Assembly (NCBI GenBank): GCA_910578885.1
Contig: CAJTSH010000062.1
Location: 1 to 12,646, forward strand
Direction: 5' to 3'
Length of the DNA: 12,646 nt
Source: an uncultured Lachnospiraceae bacterium
Lineage (GTDB): Bacteria > Bacillota > Clostridia > Lachnospirales > Lachnospiraceae
In this document: positions 5,931-12,646 of the stretch, in pieces
Layout of the letters: every line of letters starts with the position of its first letter
Numbering within the stretch: position 1 is the first letter of the stretch
Translations under genes and position numbers: made by a program
The notes under the pieces: generated by a model
What the model was told of the DNA's origin: nothing
Databases searched by the model: none
What the model saw: only the letters and a program-made list of their open reading frames with translations

Positions 5931-7007
5931 ATGAGAATCATACATTGCTCAGACCTGCATCTGGATTCAAAAATGGAATCCAATTTAAGCAGGGAGCAGG
6001 CGAGAGAGAGAAAGCGTGAGCTATTGCTGACATTTGAGAAAATGGTGGGGTATGCCGAAGAGCATGAAGTCCGTGCCATTATCATAGCAGGGGATTTATT
6101 TGATACAACGCATATCAGTAAGGCGGCGGCAAAACTGGTGGAGGAGCAGATTGCCGGTCATCCGGACATTGATTTCCTGTATTTGCGGGGGAATCATGAA
6201 AAGGAACGTTTTTTGGAAGGATTGGAAGAAGTTCCCCAGAATCTAAAGGTGTTTGGTGAGAGCTGGAGCAGATTTTCCTATGGAAATATAACAGTAACCG
6301 GAGCTTGTCTGACGCCGGAGAACAGTAAGAATATCTATGACTCTCTGGTGCTGGCGCAGGATGATGTGAATCTGGTCGTGTTACATGGACAGGAATCCCA
6401 GTATGATGCGAAGGACAAGACGGAGATTATCAATATCCGGGCATTGCAGAATAAGTATATCGACTATCTTGCACTGGGGCATCTGCATGAATATAAATAT
6501 CAGAAGTTAGACAGCCGGGGCAGCTATTGTTATTGCGGCTGTCTGGAAGGCAGAGGATTTGACGAATGCGGTAAGAAAGGCTTTGTACTGCTTGATATCC
6601 AAGAGAACAAAGTGGTTCCAAGCTTTATACCGTTTGCAAAGCGGACGCTCTATGAAATTTTGATAGACATCTCTGATTGTCATACCACAGGAGAGATCGC
6701 CGGAAAAATTGATGAAAAGATAGCAGAAATAGATAAGAGCAGTCTGTTGAAGTTGGTTTTGACCGGTGAAATTGAAATGGATATGGATACGGATGCGGCT
6801 TATCTGTTAAAACGGTATCAGCAGCAATTTTATTTTGTAAAGGTGAAGGACAAGACGAGGCTTGCAGTGAATTATGAGGATTACCGGCTGGATCAGTCGT
6901 TGAAGGGTGAATTTATCCGTCTGCTGGAGAGAGCAGATTTGCCGCAGGAGGAGAAGGATGCGGTAATACTGACCGGAATTCGGGCGCTTTCCGGAGAGGA
7001 GATATAA
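5931..7007 (+). CDS. SbcD/YhaO-like DNA repair metallophosphoesterase
   Basis: This 358-residue protein has all the metal-binding motifs of the Mre11/SbcD nucleases: S-D8-L-H10-L-D, G-D55-L-F-D, G-N88-H89-E90, H152-G and G-H184-L-H186. Such enzymes use two Mn ions to cut DNA ends and hairpins, working with a Rad50/SbcC-type ATPase. The C-terminal third (about 215-358) would be the cap/ATPase-binding region. I chose ATG 5931 because AGGGGGA lies 10 nt upstream and the family begins with '(M)RI.H.SDLHL'; the in-frame ATG at 5889 would add 14 residues with no such support. The stop is 1 nt before the ATG of the partner ATPase gene, so the two are co-translated. Whether to call it sbcD or yhaO depends on the partner, which looks more like YhaN. 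Confidence 0.88.
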   Translation: MRIIHCSDLHLDSKMESNLSREQARERKRELLLTFEKMVGYAEEHEVRAIIIAGDLFDTTHISKAAAKLVEEQIAGHPDIDFLYLRGNHEKERFLEGLEEVPQNLKVFGESWSRFSYGNITVTGACLTPENSKNIYDSLVLAQDDVNLVVLHGQESQYDAKDKTEIINIRALQNKYIDYLALGHLHEYKYQKLDSRGSYCYCGCLEGRGFDECGKKGFVLLDIQENKVVPSFIPFAKRTLYEILIDISDCHTTGEIAGKIDEKIAEIDKSSLLKLVLTGEIEMDMDTDAAYLLKRYQQQFYFVKVKDKTRLAVNYEDYRLDQSLKGEFIRLLERADLPQEEKDAVILTGIRALSGEEI

Positions 7008-7008
7008 G

Positions 7009-9477
7009 ATGAGGCTGAATAAATGTTATATCGCAGGATTTGGAAAGCTGCACGATTTTTCCTTTGAATTTCAGGAAGGGTTAAATACGGTCTGTCAGGA
7101 GAATGGCTGGGGAAAGACCACTTTTGGAGTATTTATCAAGGCCATGTTTTTTGGGCTGGAATACAATGCCAGAAAAAAGCTGGCGGATAATGCCAGAAAG
7201 AAATATTATCCCTGGCAGGGCGGAAATTTTGGCGGAAATATAGAATTTACGGTGGGAGAAAAGGAATATAAGCTGGAACGGTATTTTGGAAAGAGGGACA
7301 AAGAGGACACCTTTTGTCTCTATGACAAAAGAACCGGACTGGTAAGTACGGACTATAGCGAGAACATAGGAGAAGAGCTGTTTCAGATTGACGCGGCGTC
7401 TTATGAGAGAAGTACCTATATTCCTCAGAATTCCATTGCGGTTTCCATGACAGACAGTATCAATGCCAAGCTGTCCAATCTGGTGGAAAACGGGAATGAT
7501 ATCAATCATTATGAAAAAGCCTATGCCAAGCTGGAAGAGCATTTAAAAGAGTATAAGAAGACCGGAGGCAGGGGAAAGATAGCACAGCTCAAAGAACAGA
7601 TTTTTGCCAAGCAGGAGGAAATATCCGAATGTAAGAATAAAGCGGCAGGCATGGCATTGCTGCAAGAGCAGATTGAGGAACAGAAAATCAAGAAACGGGG
7701 ATTAAAGCTGCGCCGGGATGAGATACACGAAGCTGTAGTTCGAGCCGGGGATCAGAAGGAGCAGACGGCAAAACTGGATCATTACTATACCTTGAAAAAG
7801 AGGGAGGCAGAAATTATATCCGAGAAAAAGCCCTATGACACTGTCTTTGCCGAGAAAAAACCGGATGCTGATATGATTGCCCGGATAGAAGACGCATTGG
7901 AGGAGCTTCATCAATTACAGGATGAATGTACACAGACACAGTTAAGTGAGGAAGAAGCAAGACAGTTAAATGAACTGGACGAATTTTTTGCGGCAGGTTG
8001 TCCGGATAGCCCGGAGATAGAGATGTATCTTGGAGAGAGCCGGGAATTTGATGCGGCGAAGGCTGAAATCATCCGCATACAGACAAGGCTGGAGCTGCTA
8101 AAGGATCAGGAAGAGCAGGAGAAGCAGCGTCAGGAAGAGGCGCGCAGGGAAGAACAGAGAAAGCAGCAGGATGTCAGGGAGGCAGCGAGAGCGAAAGCTG
8201 CACTGTGGCAGAGAGTATTTGTCACGTTAGGAATCCTTTCGATAGCGGCAGGTCTTGTAGGCTTTTGGTTCACAATGCTTGCAGGAATTCCGGGAGTGGC
8301 GCTTGGAATCCTGTTTCTGTTTTTGGCGGTGACAAGACGTACGGAGACAGAGACGCCAACCAGTCAGGAAGCGGATGATGGAGGAGCAGAGGATGCAGAG
8401 AGCAGGGAGAGGCTGCGGGAAATAGAGGAGCTGAATTTGGAGCTTGAGAAATATGAAGCGGAGCAGGCGGAATCCCATGAACATTATCAGGTATTTATTT
8501 GTCAGTTTCCGTTTACAGAAACGGGGGAAAGCCCGGTTCAATTATTGACAAGATTACAGGATAAAGCGGCGGAATACCGCAGGCTGTCTGCAAGGGAACA
8601 GGAGCTGACGGAGCAGAGAGCGCGTTTGACGGGACTGATAGAAGAAAAAACGATTTCGGTAAGGGAGCGTCTGGGAGCAGTACATGAGAAATATAGTATG
8701 CAGGATAATTTGCGGGAGGCATGTGAATCACTGCGAAAAGATAAAAGCGAATATGAACGCTTGACACAGGAACTGGAAAAAAGCCGTGAAGAATTGCAGG
8801 AGTTTGCAAAAAACAACGAAGAAATATGGCAGAAAATATCGGGCGGTGCAATTCAACCCGGGAGCGCTCCTTACCTGGAAGAGGAATTTTCTTTGGAAGA
8901 GCTGCAAAATCAGGGAAAACAATGTGAGCGTGAGATTGAGGAGATGGACGCTAAGATTCATTCCTATCGAAAAGACATGGACAATCTCAGCGTAATCGTA
9001 GAACGCCAGACGGAATTTGAGGAAGAACTTGGAAATTTGAAAGATGAGCTTGAGGAAGCAGAGTATCGCGCCGGGATTTTGGAGAAAACCATGCAGTATC
9101 TGAAGGAAGCAAAGGAGAGCTTTTCCACGCATTATATGGGAACAATGCGCAGAGGCTTTGCCAGATATGCCTCTATGATAAACGGACGGATAAACAGTGC
9201 CATCCAACTGGATGTACAGTTAGACGCCCAGTTAGAGGTTGGCGGAGCATTAAAAGAAAGCGAGTATTTTAGCGCTGGTAACCGGGATTTTATCGGAATC
9301 TGTATCCGGCTTGCGTTAATTGATGCACTGTTTACACAGGAAAAGCCGTTTCTTATTCTGGACGACCCTTTTGTAAATCTGGACGACAGCAGAGTAGAGA
9401 ATGCAAGGGAACTCCTTGGGGAAATTGCAAAGGAGTATCAGATACTCTATCTGGTTTGCCATTCCAGCCGGGCATAG
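7009..9477 (+). CDS. YhaN/SbcC-like coiled-coil ATPase with central membrane hairpin
   Basis: This 822-residue SMC/Rad50-type ATPase begins with an N-terminal half-domain (LNKCYIAGFGKLHDFSFEF) holding Walker A as ENGWGKTTF (31-39), with Q30 where many P-loops have G or A. Long charged heptad-like helices fill about 165-400 and 455-710. The C-terminal half-domain has the signature SAGNRD (755-760), Walker B PFLILDDPF (780-788) and a switch histidine, H818. Residues about 403-442 form two hydrophobic stretches separated by a short AGIPG turn, i.e. a probable membrane hairpin as in Bacillus YhaN and unlike classical SbcC. There is no obvious CxxC zinc hook. The protein should drive the nuclease encoded just upstream in end processing at or near the membrane. 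GGAGAGGAG before the ATG lies in the end of the upstream gene. A hairpin at 9613-9642 may terminate the operon. Confidence 0.87.
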   Translation: MRLNKCYIAGFGKLHDFSFEFQEGLNTVCQENGWGKTTFGVFIKAMFFGLEYNARKKLADNARKKYYPWQGGNFGGNIEFTVGEKEYKLERYFGKRDKEDTFCLYDKRTGLVSTDYSENIGEELFQIDAASYERSTYIPQNSIAVSMTDSINAKLSNLVENGNDINHYEKAYAKLEEHLKEYKKTGGRGKIAQLKEQIFAKQEEISECKNKAAGMALLQEQIEEQKIKKRGLKLRRDEIHEAVVRAGDQKEQTAKLDHYYTLKKREAEIISEKKPYDTVFAEKKPDADMIARIEDALEELHQLQDECTQTQLSEEEARQLNELDEFFAAGCPDSPEIEMYLGESREFDAAKAEIIRIQTRLELLKDQEEQEKQRQEEARREEQRKQQDVREAARAKAALWQRVFVTLGILSIAAGLVGFWFTMLAGIPGVALGILFLFLAVTRRTETETPTSQEADDGGAEDAESRERLREIEELNLELEKYEAEQAESHEHYQVFICQFPFTETGESPVQLLTRLQDKAAEYRRLSAREQELTEQRARLTGLIEEKTISVRERLGAVHEKYSMQDNLREACESLRKDKSEYERLTQELEKSREELQEFAKNNEEIWQKISGGAIQPGSAPYLEEEFSLEELQNQGKQCEREIEEMDAKIHSYRKDMDNLSVIVERQTEFEEELGNLKDELEEAEYRAGILEKTMQYLKEAKESFSTHYMGTMRRGFARYASMINGRINSAIQLDVQLDAQLEVGGALKESEYFSAGNRDFIGICIRLALIDALFTQEKPFLILDDPFVNLDDSRVENARELLGEIAKEYQILYLVCHSSRA

Positions 9478-9503
9478 ACGAAAGATACCGCTCAAATAGA
9501 ATT

Positions 9504-10070
9504 TTAATCAGAGGCAGGAGCGATAAACAGTCCGATATCCGGAGCCTGAAAGGTAAATATCACAAAAGCAAAGAGAAGAAGAATCAATATCACAGAGGTC
9601 AGAACGATACCGGCCGGGTGGCAGAAAAAGCCATCCGGCTTTCTGTATGCAAAGGAAAATTCTCCGGTGGTGGGTAAGTGCTGCGTCAGTTTGCGGCAGG
9701 CGAACCAGTATGCAAAAAGAATGCTAAGAACAAACACCGCAAGATCTAACTCAAAGATATGAAATCCCAAAACACCTGTATAAGTATAAAAAAGTGTAAC
9801 AGTTGTAATCATTCCGAGCAGAATGGAGCATACTTTTATGGAGAAGAAACCGCAGATGTGTTTCCCATAGAAGAGATACTCTAACATTCCGAATACCAGC
9901 ATGGGCATAAATATCAGTTTTAAATGCTCCCAGGTGCTTTCATTCACTGCACCGATGATGGAGCAGAATGGGCTGGGAAACCACTGATTGATAAAGTGCA
10001 GCAGGGAACCGGCTGTAATAGTAAACAAAATACCGATGATGTTCCAGATATAGATTGATGTCCGTTTCAT
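9504..10070 (-). CDS. DUF6512-like integral membrane protein
   Basis: This 188-residue protein has about five to six hydrophobic segments. After a first membrane helix (IYIWNIIGILFTITAGSLLH) comes a characteristic SIIGAVNESTWEHLKLIF segment. Hydrophobic stretches then follow at about 60-75, 80-105, 108-130 and 155-175. I link the 'NEStWEHlKl' signature to the DUF6512 family of Firmicutes membrane proteins, whose function is unknown. The start is ATG 10070, which has GGAGG 8 nt upstream. An ATG at 10085 is in frame, but its own bases form the start of that Shine-Dalgarno, so it is unlikely to be used. The gene converges on the ATPase gene with a 26-bp gap. It is transcribed divergently from the MFS transporter; no convincing promoter was found in the 122-bp gap. 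Confidence 0.75.
   Translation of the reverse strand: MKRTSIYIWNIIGILFTITAGSLLHFINQWFPSPFCSIIGAVNESTWEHLKLIFMPMLVFGMLEYLFYGKHICGFFSIKVCSILLGMITTVTLFYTYTGVLGFHIFELDLAVFVLSILFAYWFACRKLTQHLPTTGEFSFAYRKPDGFFCHPAGIVLTSVILILLLFAFVIFTFQAPDIGLFIAPASD
9613..9642 (+). terminator. Hairpin inside DUF6512-like gene, possible terminator of the nuclease operon
   Basis: GCCGGGTGGC (9613-9622) and GCCATCCGGC (9630-9639) form a 10-bp GC-rich stem with one G-U pair around a 7-nt A-rich loop, followed by TTTCTGT. It lies 136 bp after the ATPase stop, within the convergent coding sequence, where it spells codons of a loop between membrane segments. The U-tract is short, so termination may be partial. It is the only strong hairpin in this convergent region. 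Confidence 0.4.
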
Positions 10071-10192
10071 TTTAAATACCTCCATTTACAATCAGTATGT
10101 GCGAAAAAGGCATATGCTATGAATGGAGTTTTATCAGAAAAGAATATCAAGGAACGGGTAGAGGGTAAAATACGTACTAAATGGAGGACGGT

Positions 10193-11428
10193 ATGAAAAA
10201 GAAACTTACAAAACTTGAAAAATCATGGATTTTATATGATGTTGGAAATTCCGCATTTATATTGCTGGTTTCCACGATTATTCCGATTTATTTCAACTAT
10301 CTGTCAGAGCAGGCCGGGCTTACTGACGTCAGATATCTGGCGTATTGGGGATATGCTGCGTCTCTTGTAACGGTTGTAGTGGCGTTTATTGGACCGGTTC
10401 TTGGAGCGGTTGCAGATAACAAAAATTATAGGAAGCCATTGTTTATGACATTTCTTTTTCTTGGTGTGCTCGGTTGTCTTTTTCTTGGATGCGGTACGCA
10501 TTGGCTGACATTTCTGTTCATTTTTATCATAGCAAAAATCGGTTATTCATCCAGCTTGATCTTTTATGACGCAATGCTTGTAGATATCACAAAGGAGGAG
10601 CGGCTGGATGAGATTTCGGCACAAGGCTTTGCATGGGGATATATCGGAAGCTGTATACCATTCTTAGTCAGCCTTGGAATTGTTTTGGGCAGAGAAATGC
10701 TTGGACTCACGATGCAGCGCGCAATGGTGATTTCATTTACGATTGTGTCGGCATGGTGGCTGGTAATGGCCTTTCCGCTTATAAAAAATTATAGACAGAT
10801 TCATTTTGTAGAAAGAAAGTCAAGCGCCATAGCAGAAAGCTTTGGACGGCTTTGGGAAACATTAAAGGGAATGAAGTACGACAGAAAGGTGTTTCTGTTT
10901 CTGCTGGCTTATTTTTTCTATATAGACGGCGTTTACACAATTATAGACATGGCAACTGCGTATGGAACAGCGCTGGGACTGGATACGACCGGATTGCTCT
11001 TGGCTCTGCTTCTGACACAGGTGGTAGCGTTCCCATCGGCAATTATTTTCGGAAAGCTCACCAGAAGGTACGCAACTGGGAAGCTAATTTTGATTTGTAT
11101 ACTTGCCTATACCGGCATGGCGGTATTTGCGCTTTTCATGAAAAGTCAGCCGCAATTCTGGACGTTGGGCATCTTTGTCGGAATGTTTCAGGGAGGCATT
11201 CAGGCGTTGTCGCGTTCTCATTTTGCAAAATTAATCCCGGCTGAAAAATCGGGAGAATATTTTGGGATTCTGGATATCTTTGGAAAGGGGGCGTCTTTTC
11301 TTGGGACGACATTGGTGGGTGTGGTGTCGCAGGTGACAGGGAGCACGAATAAGGGAATCGGTGTATTGGTTTTAGTTTTTGGATTGGGAATGGTGTTTTT
11401 TGTGATGTCTGAGAGGAAGGGAGTGTGA
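10193..11428 (+). CDS. MFS transporter, UMF1/Atg22-like
   Basis: This 411-residue protein has about 12 hydrophobic segments, the normal size for the major facilitator superfamily. The N-terminus LEKSWILYDVGNSAFILLVS, the loop GPVLGAVADNKNYRKPLF (a variant of MFS motif A), and GGIQALSRSHFAKLIPAEKS with the following EYFGILDIFGKGASFLG are hallmarks of the UMF1 family related to yeast Atg22. Fungal members export amino acids from the vacuole; for bacterial members the substrate is not known, so none is assigned. ATG 10193 has GGAGG 5 nt upstream; the in-frame ATG at 10181 supplies the first bases of that site and is rejected. The gene faces away from the DUF6512-like gene. At its end, the stop TGA overlaps a GTG that opens a short frame. 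Confidence 0.87.
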   Translation: MKKKLTKLEKSWILYDVGNSAFILLVSTIIPIYFNYLSEQAGLTDVRYLAYWGYAASLVTVVVAFIGPVLGAVADNKNYRKPLFMTFLFLGVLGCLFLGCGTHWLTFLFIFIIAKIGYSSSLIFYDAMLVDITKEERLDEISAQGFAWGYIGSCIPFLVSLGIVLGREMLGLTMQRAMVISFTIVSAWWLVMAFPLIKNYRQIHFVERKSSAIAESFGRLWETLKGMKYDRKVFLFLLAYFFYIDGVYTIIDMATAYGTALGLDTTGLLLALLLTQVVAFPSAIIFGKLTRRYATGKLILICILAYTGMAVFALFMKSQPQFWTLGIFVGMFQGGIQALSRSHFAKLIPAEKSGEYFGILDIFGKGASFLGTTLVGVVSQVTGSTNKGIGVLVLVFGLGMVFFVMSERKGV

Positions 11429-11523
11429 AAGACGGATTGGTCATCCTATGCTTGGAGAACGCAGCGATTTCCGTTAGTTGGATCATTCGTAAACAACAGA
11501 TTAAAAAAGCCCGCAAGCAGTAA
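11425..11523 (+). CDS. Possible 32-aa ORF coupled to the transporter
   Basis: A GTG at 11425-11427 overlaps the transporter stop (GTGA arrangement) and is preceded by AGAGGAAGGGA, a good ribosome site. The frame reads (M)KDGLVILCLENAAISVSW, then IIRKQQIKKARKQ and TAA at 11521-11523. It has a mildly hydrophobic first half and a strongly basic tail. It resembles no family I know. It lies partly in the tRNA terminator sequence of the other strand, so it could be a chance frame or a decayed gene end. Confidence 0.22.
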   Translation: MKDGLVILCLENAAISVSWIIRKQQIKKARKQ

Positions 11524-11537
11524 AACCGTTTGCAGAC
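11501..11537 (-). terminator. Rho-independent terminator of tRNA-Ser
   Basis: On the minus strand GTCTGCAAACGG (11526-11537) pairs with CTGCTTGCGGGC (11509-11520), with one mismatch and a few G-U pairs, around a 5-nt loop. It is followed by six T (11503-11508 as A on the plus strand). It begins 13 nt after the tRNA 3' end. The plus-strand reading has a weaker T-tract and might also stop transcripts of the MFS gene. Confidence 0.75.
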
Positions 11538-11549
11538 TTTATATTTCAA

Positions 11550-11635
11550 CGGAGACGGCGGGATTCGAACCCGCGTGCCCCGGAGGGCTAACGCATTTCG
11601 AGTGCGCCCCGTTATGACCACTTCGATACGTCTCC
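11550..11635 (-). tRNA. tRNA-Ser, anticodon CGA
   Basis: The acceptor arms pair perfectly (GGAGACG with CGTCTCC), followed by discriminator G, as in serine tRNAs. The anticodon stem GCGCA/TGCGT closes the loop CTCGAAA, giving anticodon CGA, which reads UCG. A long variable arm (TTAGCCCTCCGGGGC region) is the class II hallmark of serine tRNA. The T arm carries GGGTTCGAATCCC. The CCA end is not encoded (GTTG follows), so it must be added by the CCA enzyme. The gene has its own promoter and terminator. Confidence 0.96.
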
Positions 11636-11646
11636 ATAATGCCAAA

Positions 11647-11674
11647 ATTATACCACAATTCCAAAAGATTGCAA
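11647..11674 (-). promoter_or_regulatory. Promoter of tRNA-Ser
   Basis: On the minus strand TTGCAA (11669-11674), a 16-nt spacer and a perfect TATAAT (11647-11652) sit 11 bp before the tRNA 5' end. The sequence further upstream, to about 11760, is very rich in A and T, like an UP element. Confidence 0.8.
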
Positions 11675-11789
11675 TACAAAAAATAAAAAAATATCTTGAA
11701 GAAAAATTTCAACCTTTTTTTGAACATTTTTTCAGTTTCAGCAAATTTGCCAATTTCGTCATAGGTATTTTTTAGAATTTAACTATACA

Positions 11790-11815
11790 GATTAAAAGGT
11801 AGCAGATATGCTGCC
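11790..11815 (-). terminator. Probable terminator behind the IS30 transposase
   Basis: On the minus strand GGCAGCA (11809-11815) pairs with TGCTACC (11798-11804), with one G-U pair and a 4-nt loop, followed by TTTTAATCT. It lies about 107 bp after the transposase stop and would protect the tRNA promoter region from read-through. It may also lie at or near the end of the insertion sequence. Confidence 0.4.
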
Positions 11816-11857
11816 CTCACTATACCAGAGTGCGCCCACCTTGTAAGCTCCTGCGGA

Positions 11858-11918
11858 CAGATGCAGGCACAGCTTTAAGGCTGCCACTGCTGCCAGCCTC
11901 TCAAAATGTCTGCATCTG
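11858..11918 (-). repeat. Inverted repeat beside the transposase 3' end
   Basis: CAGATGCAG (11858-11866) is repeated exactly inverted as CTGCATCTG (11910-11918), 43 bp apart. The interval holds further GC-rich complementary pieces (GGCACAGC and GCTGCC). The right arm ends 3 bp from the stop codon of the IS30 transposase. It could fold into a long hairpin at the end of the transposase mRNA or be part of the terminal structure of the element. The exact IS end cannot be fixed because the other end lies outside the window. Confidence 0.5.
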
Positions 11919-11921
11919 ATA

Positions 11922-12646
11922 TTAAGCCAGCTTTTCCAGCTCTTCTGTGAAAAGCTCCCCAGCAGAACGGTAGCCATGTATCCTGCGTGGGTAGCCGTTT
12001 ATCCAGCTCTCTATTTCCTCTATTTCCTCGTCGGTCTTATCGTCAAAGTTTGTACCCTTTGGCACTTTGCGGCGTACCATTTTATTTGTTACCTCATTTG
12101 TGCCACGCTCCCAGCTGCTATACGGGTGGCAATAATATAAATGCGTCCTCTTTTCCCCCTCTTCCAGAATAGAACGCTCTAAGCCGTTCACGTCCGCAAA
12201 TTCGCTGCCATTGTCTACCGTGATTGTCTTAAATATCTGCTTAAACATATCTGCACCGTATCTGCGCTCTAATTTATCCAATGCCGCTACTACCGCCTCG
12301 TCCGTATGGTCTGGCAGCTTAAATATAATCTCGTCCCGTGTCTTTCTTTCGGTCAGTACCAGCAGCACGTTTTTAGATACGCCCCGCTTGCCTATTACAC
12401 TATCCATTTCCCAATGTCCAAACTCTTCCCGCTGGTCTATCTCTTCTGGGCGCTTTTCTATACTGTCGCCTGCTGCCGCCCTTGCCTGCTGCTTACGCAC
12501 TTTCTTATAGCCCCTCTTTTTATTCTTCTTTACTGGCAAATCCTTATTAGTCAGCTTAAGAAAAACGCCCTTGTCAATATAGCTGTAAAGTGTCGCCACG
12601 CATACAGTAGTATTAAATTCCCCCTCTCTGCCCTGCGCCTTAAGTT
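11922..12646 (-). mobile_element. IS30-family insertion sequence, transposase 3' part
   Basis: The transposase frame is open to the right edge of the window, so about 241 C-terminal residues are seen. Before the GTG at 12599 the frame continues with LKAQGREGEFNTTVCVATLY, which fits the HTH-to-catalytic linker of IS30 enzymes, so that GTG is not the true start. The RNase H-like DDE core is complete: D in FGHWEMDSVIG, D in ITVDNGSEFADV, E in SSWERGTNEVTN. The conserved C-terminal part (MVRRKVPKGTNFD, then NGYPRRIHGYRSAGELF) is also present. The enzyme cuts and joins the ends of its own element. No frameshift is seen, so this copy may be active. The element lies upstream of the tRNA-Ser promoter in the same orientation. 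Confidence 0.9.

Noticed and set aside
8728..9207. Long minus-strand open frame antisense to the YhaN-like gene
   Set aside because: It mirrors the repetitive coiled-coil codons of the ATPase gene and has no ribosome site or recognisable protein.
11136..11645. Minus-strand open frame of 169 codons spanning the tRNA and the end of the transporter
   Set aside because: It covers the tRNA-Ser gene and its terminator and then runs antisense to the MFS gene; the codons are explained by those features.
1..12646. CRISPR array, phage module, toxin-antitoxin or retron
   Set aside because: No regularly spaced repeats, capsid or integrase genes, toxin-antitoxin pair or reverse transcriptase were seen. 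The only mobile elements visible are the IS30 copy and transposon debris.

Overview
The window looks like a chromosomal segment of an anaerobic, low-to-moderate GC Clostridia bacterium, most likely Lachnospiraceae. The grounds are GGAGG-type ribosome sites, a large SRP RNA with an Alu domain, an anaerobic-type NrdG2 activase, a tRNA gene without an encoded CCA, a SbcD/YhaN-like pair with the 'ENGWGKTT' P-loop, and a DUF6128-like protein of the kind I associate with that family. No species can be named from the sequence alone.

Positions 1-2290 are an accessory scrapyard. It holds the 5' part of a flavodoxin/EFR1-like gene (minus, leaving the window) with a very good promoter. Next come the tail of a TnpV-like protein, a frameshifted C-terminal piece of a DUF4143-type ATPase, a signal-peptide stub, an intact 60-aa DUF6440-like gene, a MerR-like regulator cut at both ends, and an ABC-transporter ATPase that has lost its Walker A region. 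The pieces abut each other in mixed orientation, which suggests repeated deletion of mobile-element cargo.

Positions 2299-4830 hold a DUF6128-like protein with a long acidic linker (plus strand). It converges and overlaps by 26 bp with an nrdG2-acetyltransferase operon (minus strand). A divergent promoter region follows.

Positions 4793-5828 are a housekeeping RNA block. tadA (tRNA adenosine deaminase) has a roughly 105-nt leader with a strong hairpin and a possible pseudoknot. The SRP RNA follows, with its own near-consensus promoter inside the end of tadA, and then a probable terminator. dnaX, often found next to these genes, is not here.

Positions 5931-9477 hold a two-gene operon, 1 bp apart: a SbcD/YhaO-like metallophosphoesterase and a YhaN/SbcC-like coiled-coil ATPase with a membrane hairpin in its middle. 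They probably form a membrane-tethered Mre11-Rad50-like nuclease complex. Positions 9504-11428 hold a divergently transcribed pair: a DUF6512-like membrane protein (minus) and an UMF1/Atg22-like MFS transporter (plus).

Positions 11425-12646 hold a possible 32-codon ORF translationally coupled to the transporter, tRNA-Ser(CGA) with promoter and terminator (minus), and an IS30-family transposase that runs off the right edge.

I found no CRISPR array, phage module or convincing new defence system. The most promising leads are the structured tadA leader, the DUF6128-like protein, the membrane-anchored YhaO/YhaN pair and the NrdG2 with an altered GGEP motif.
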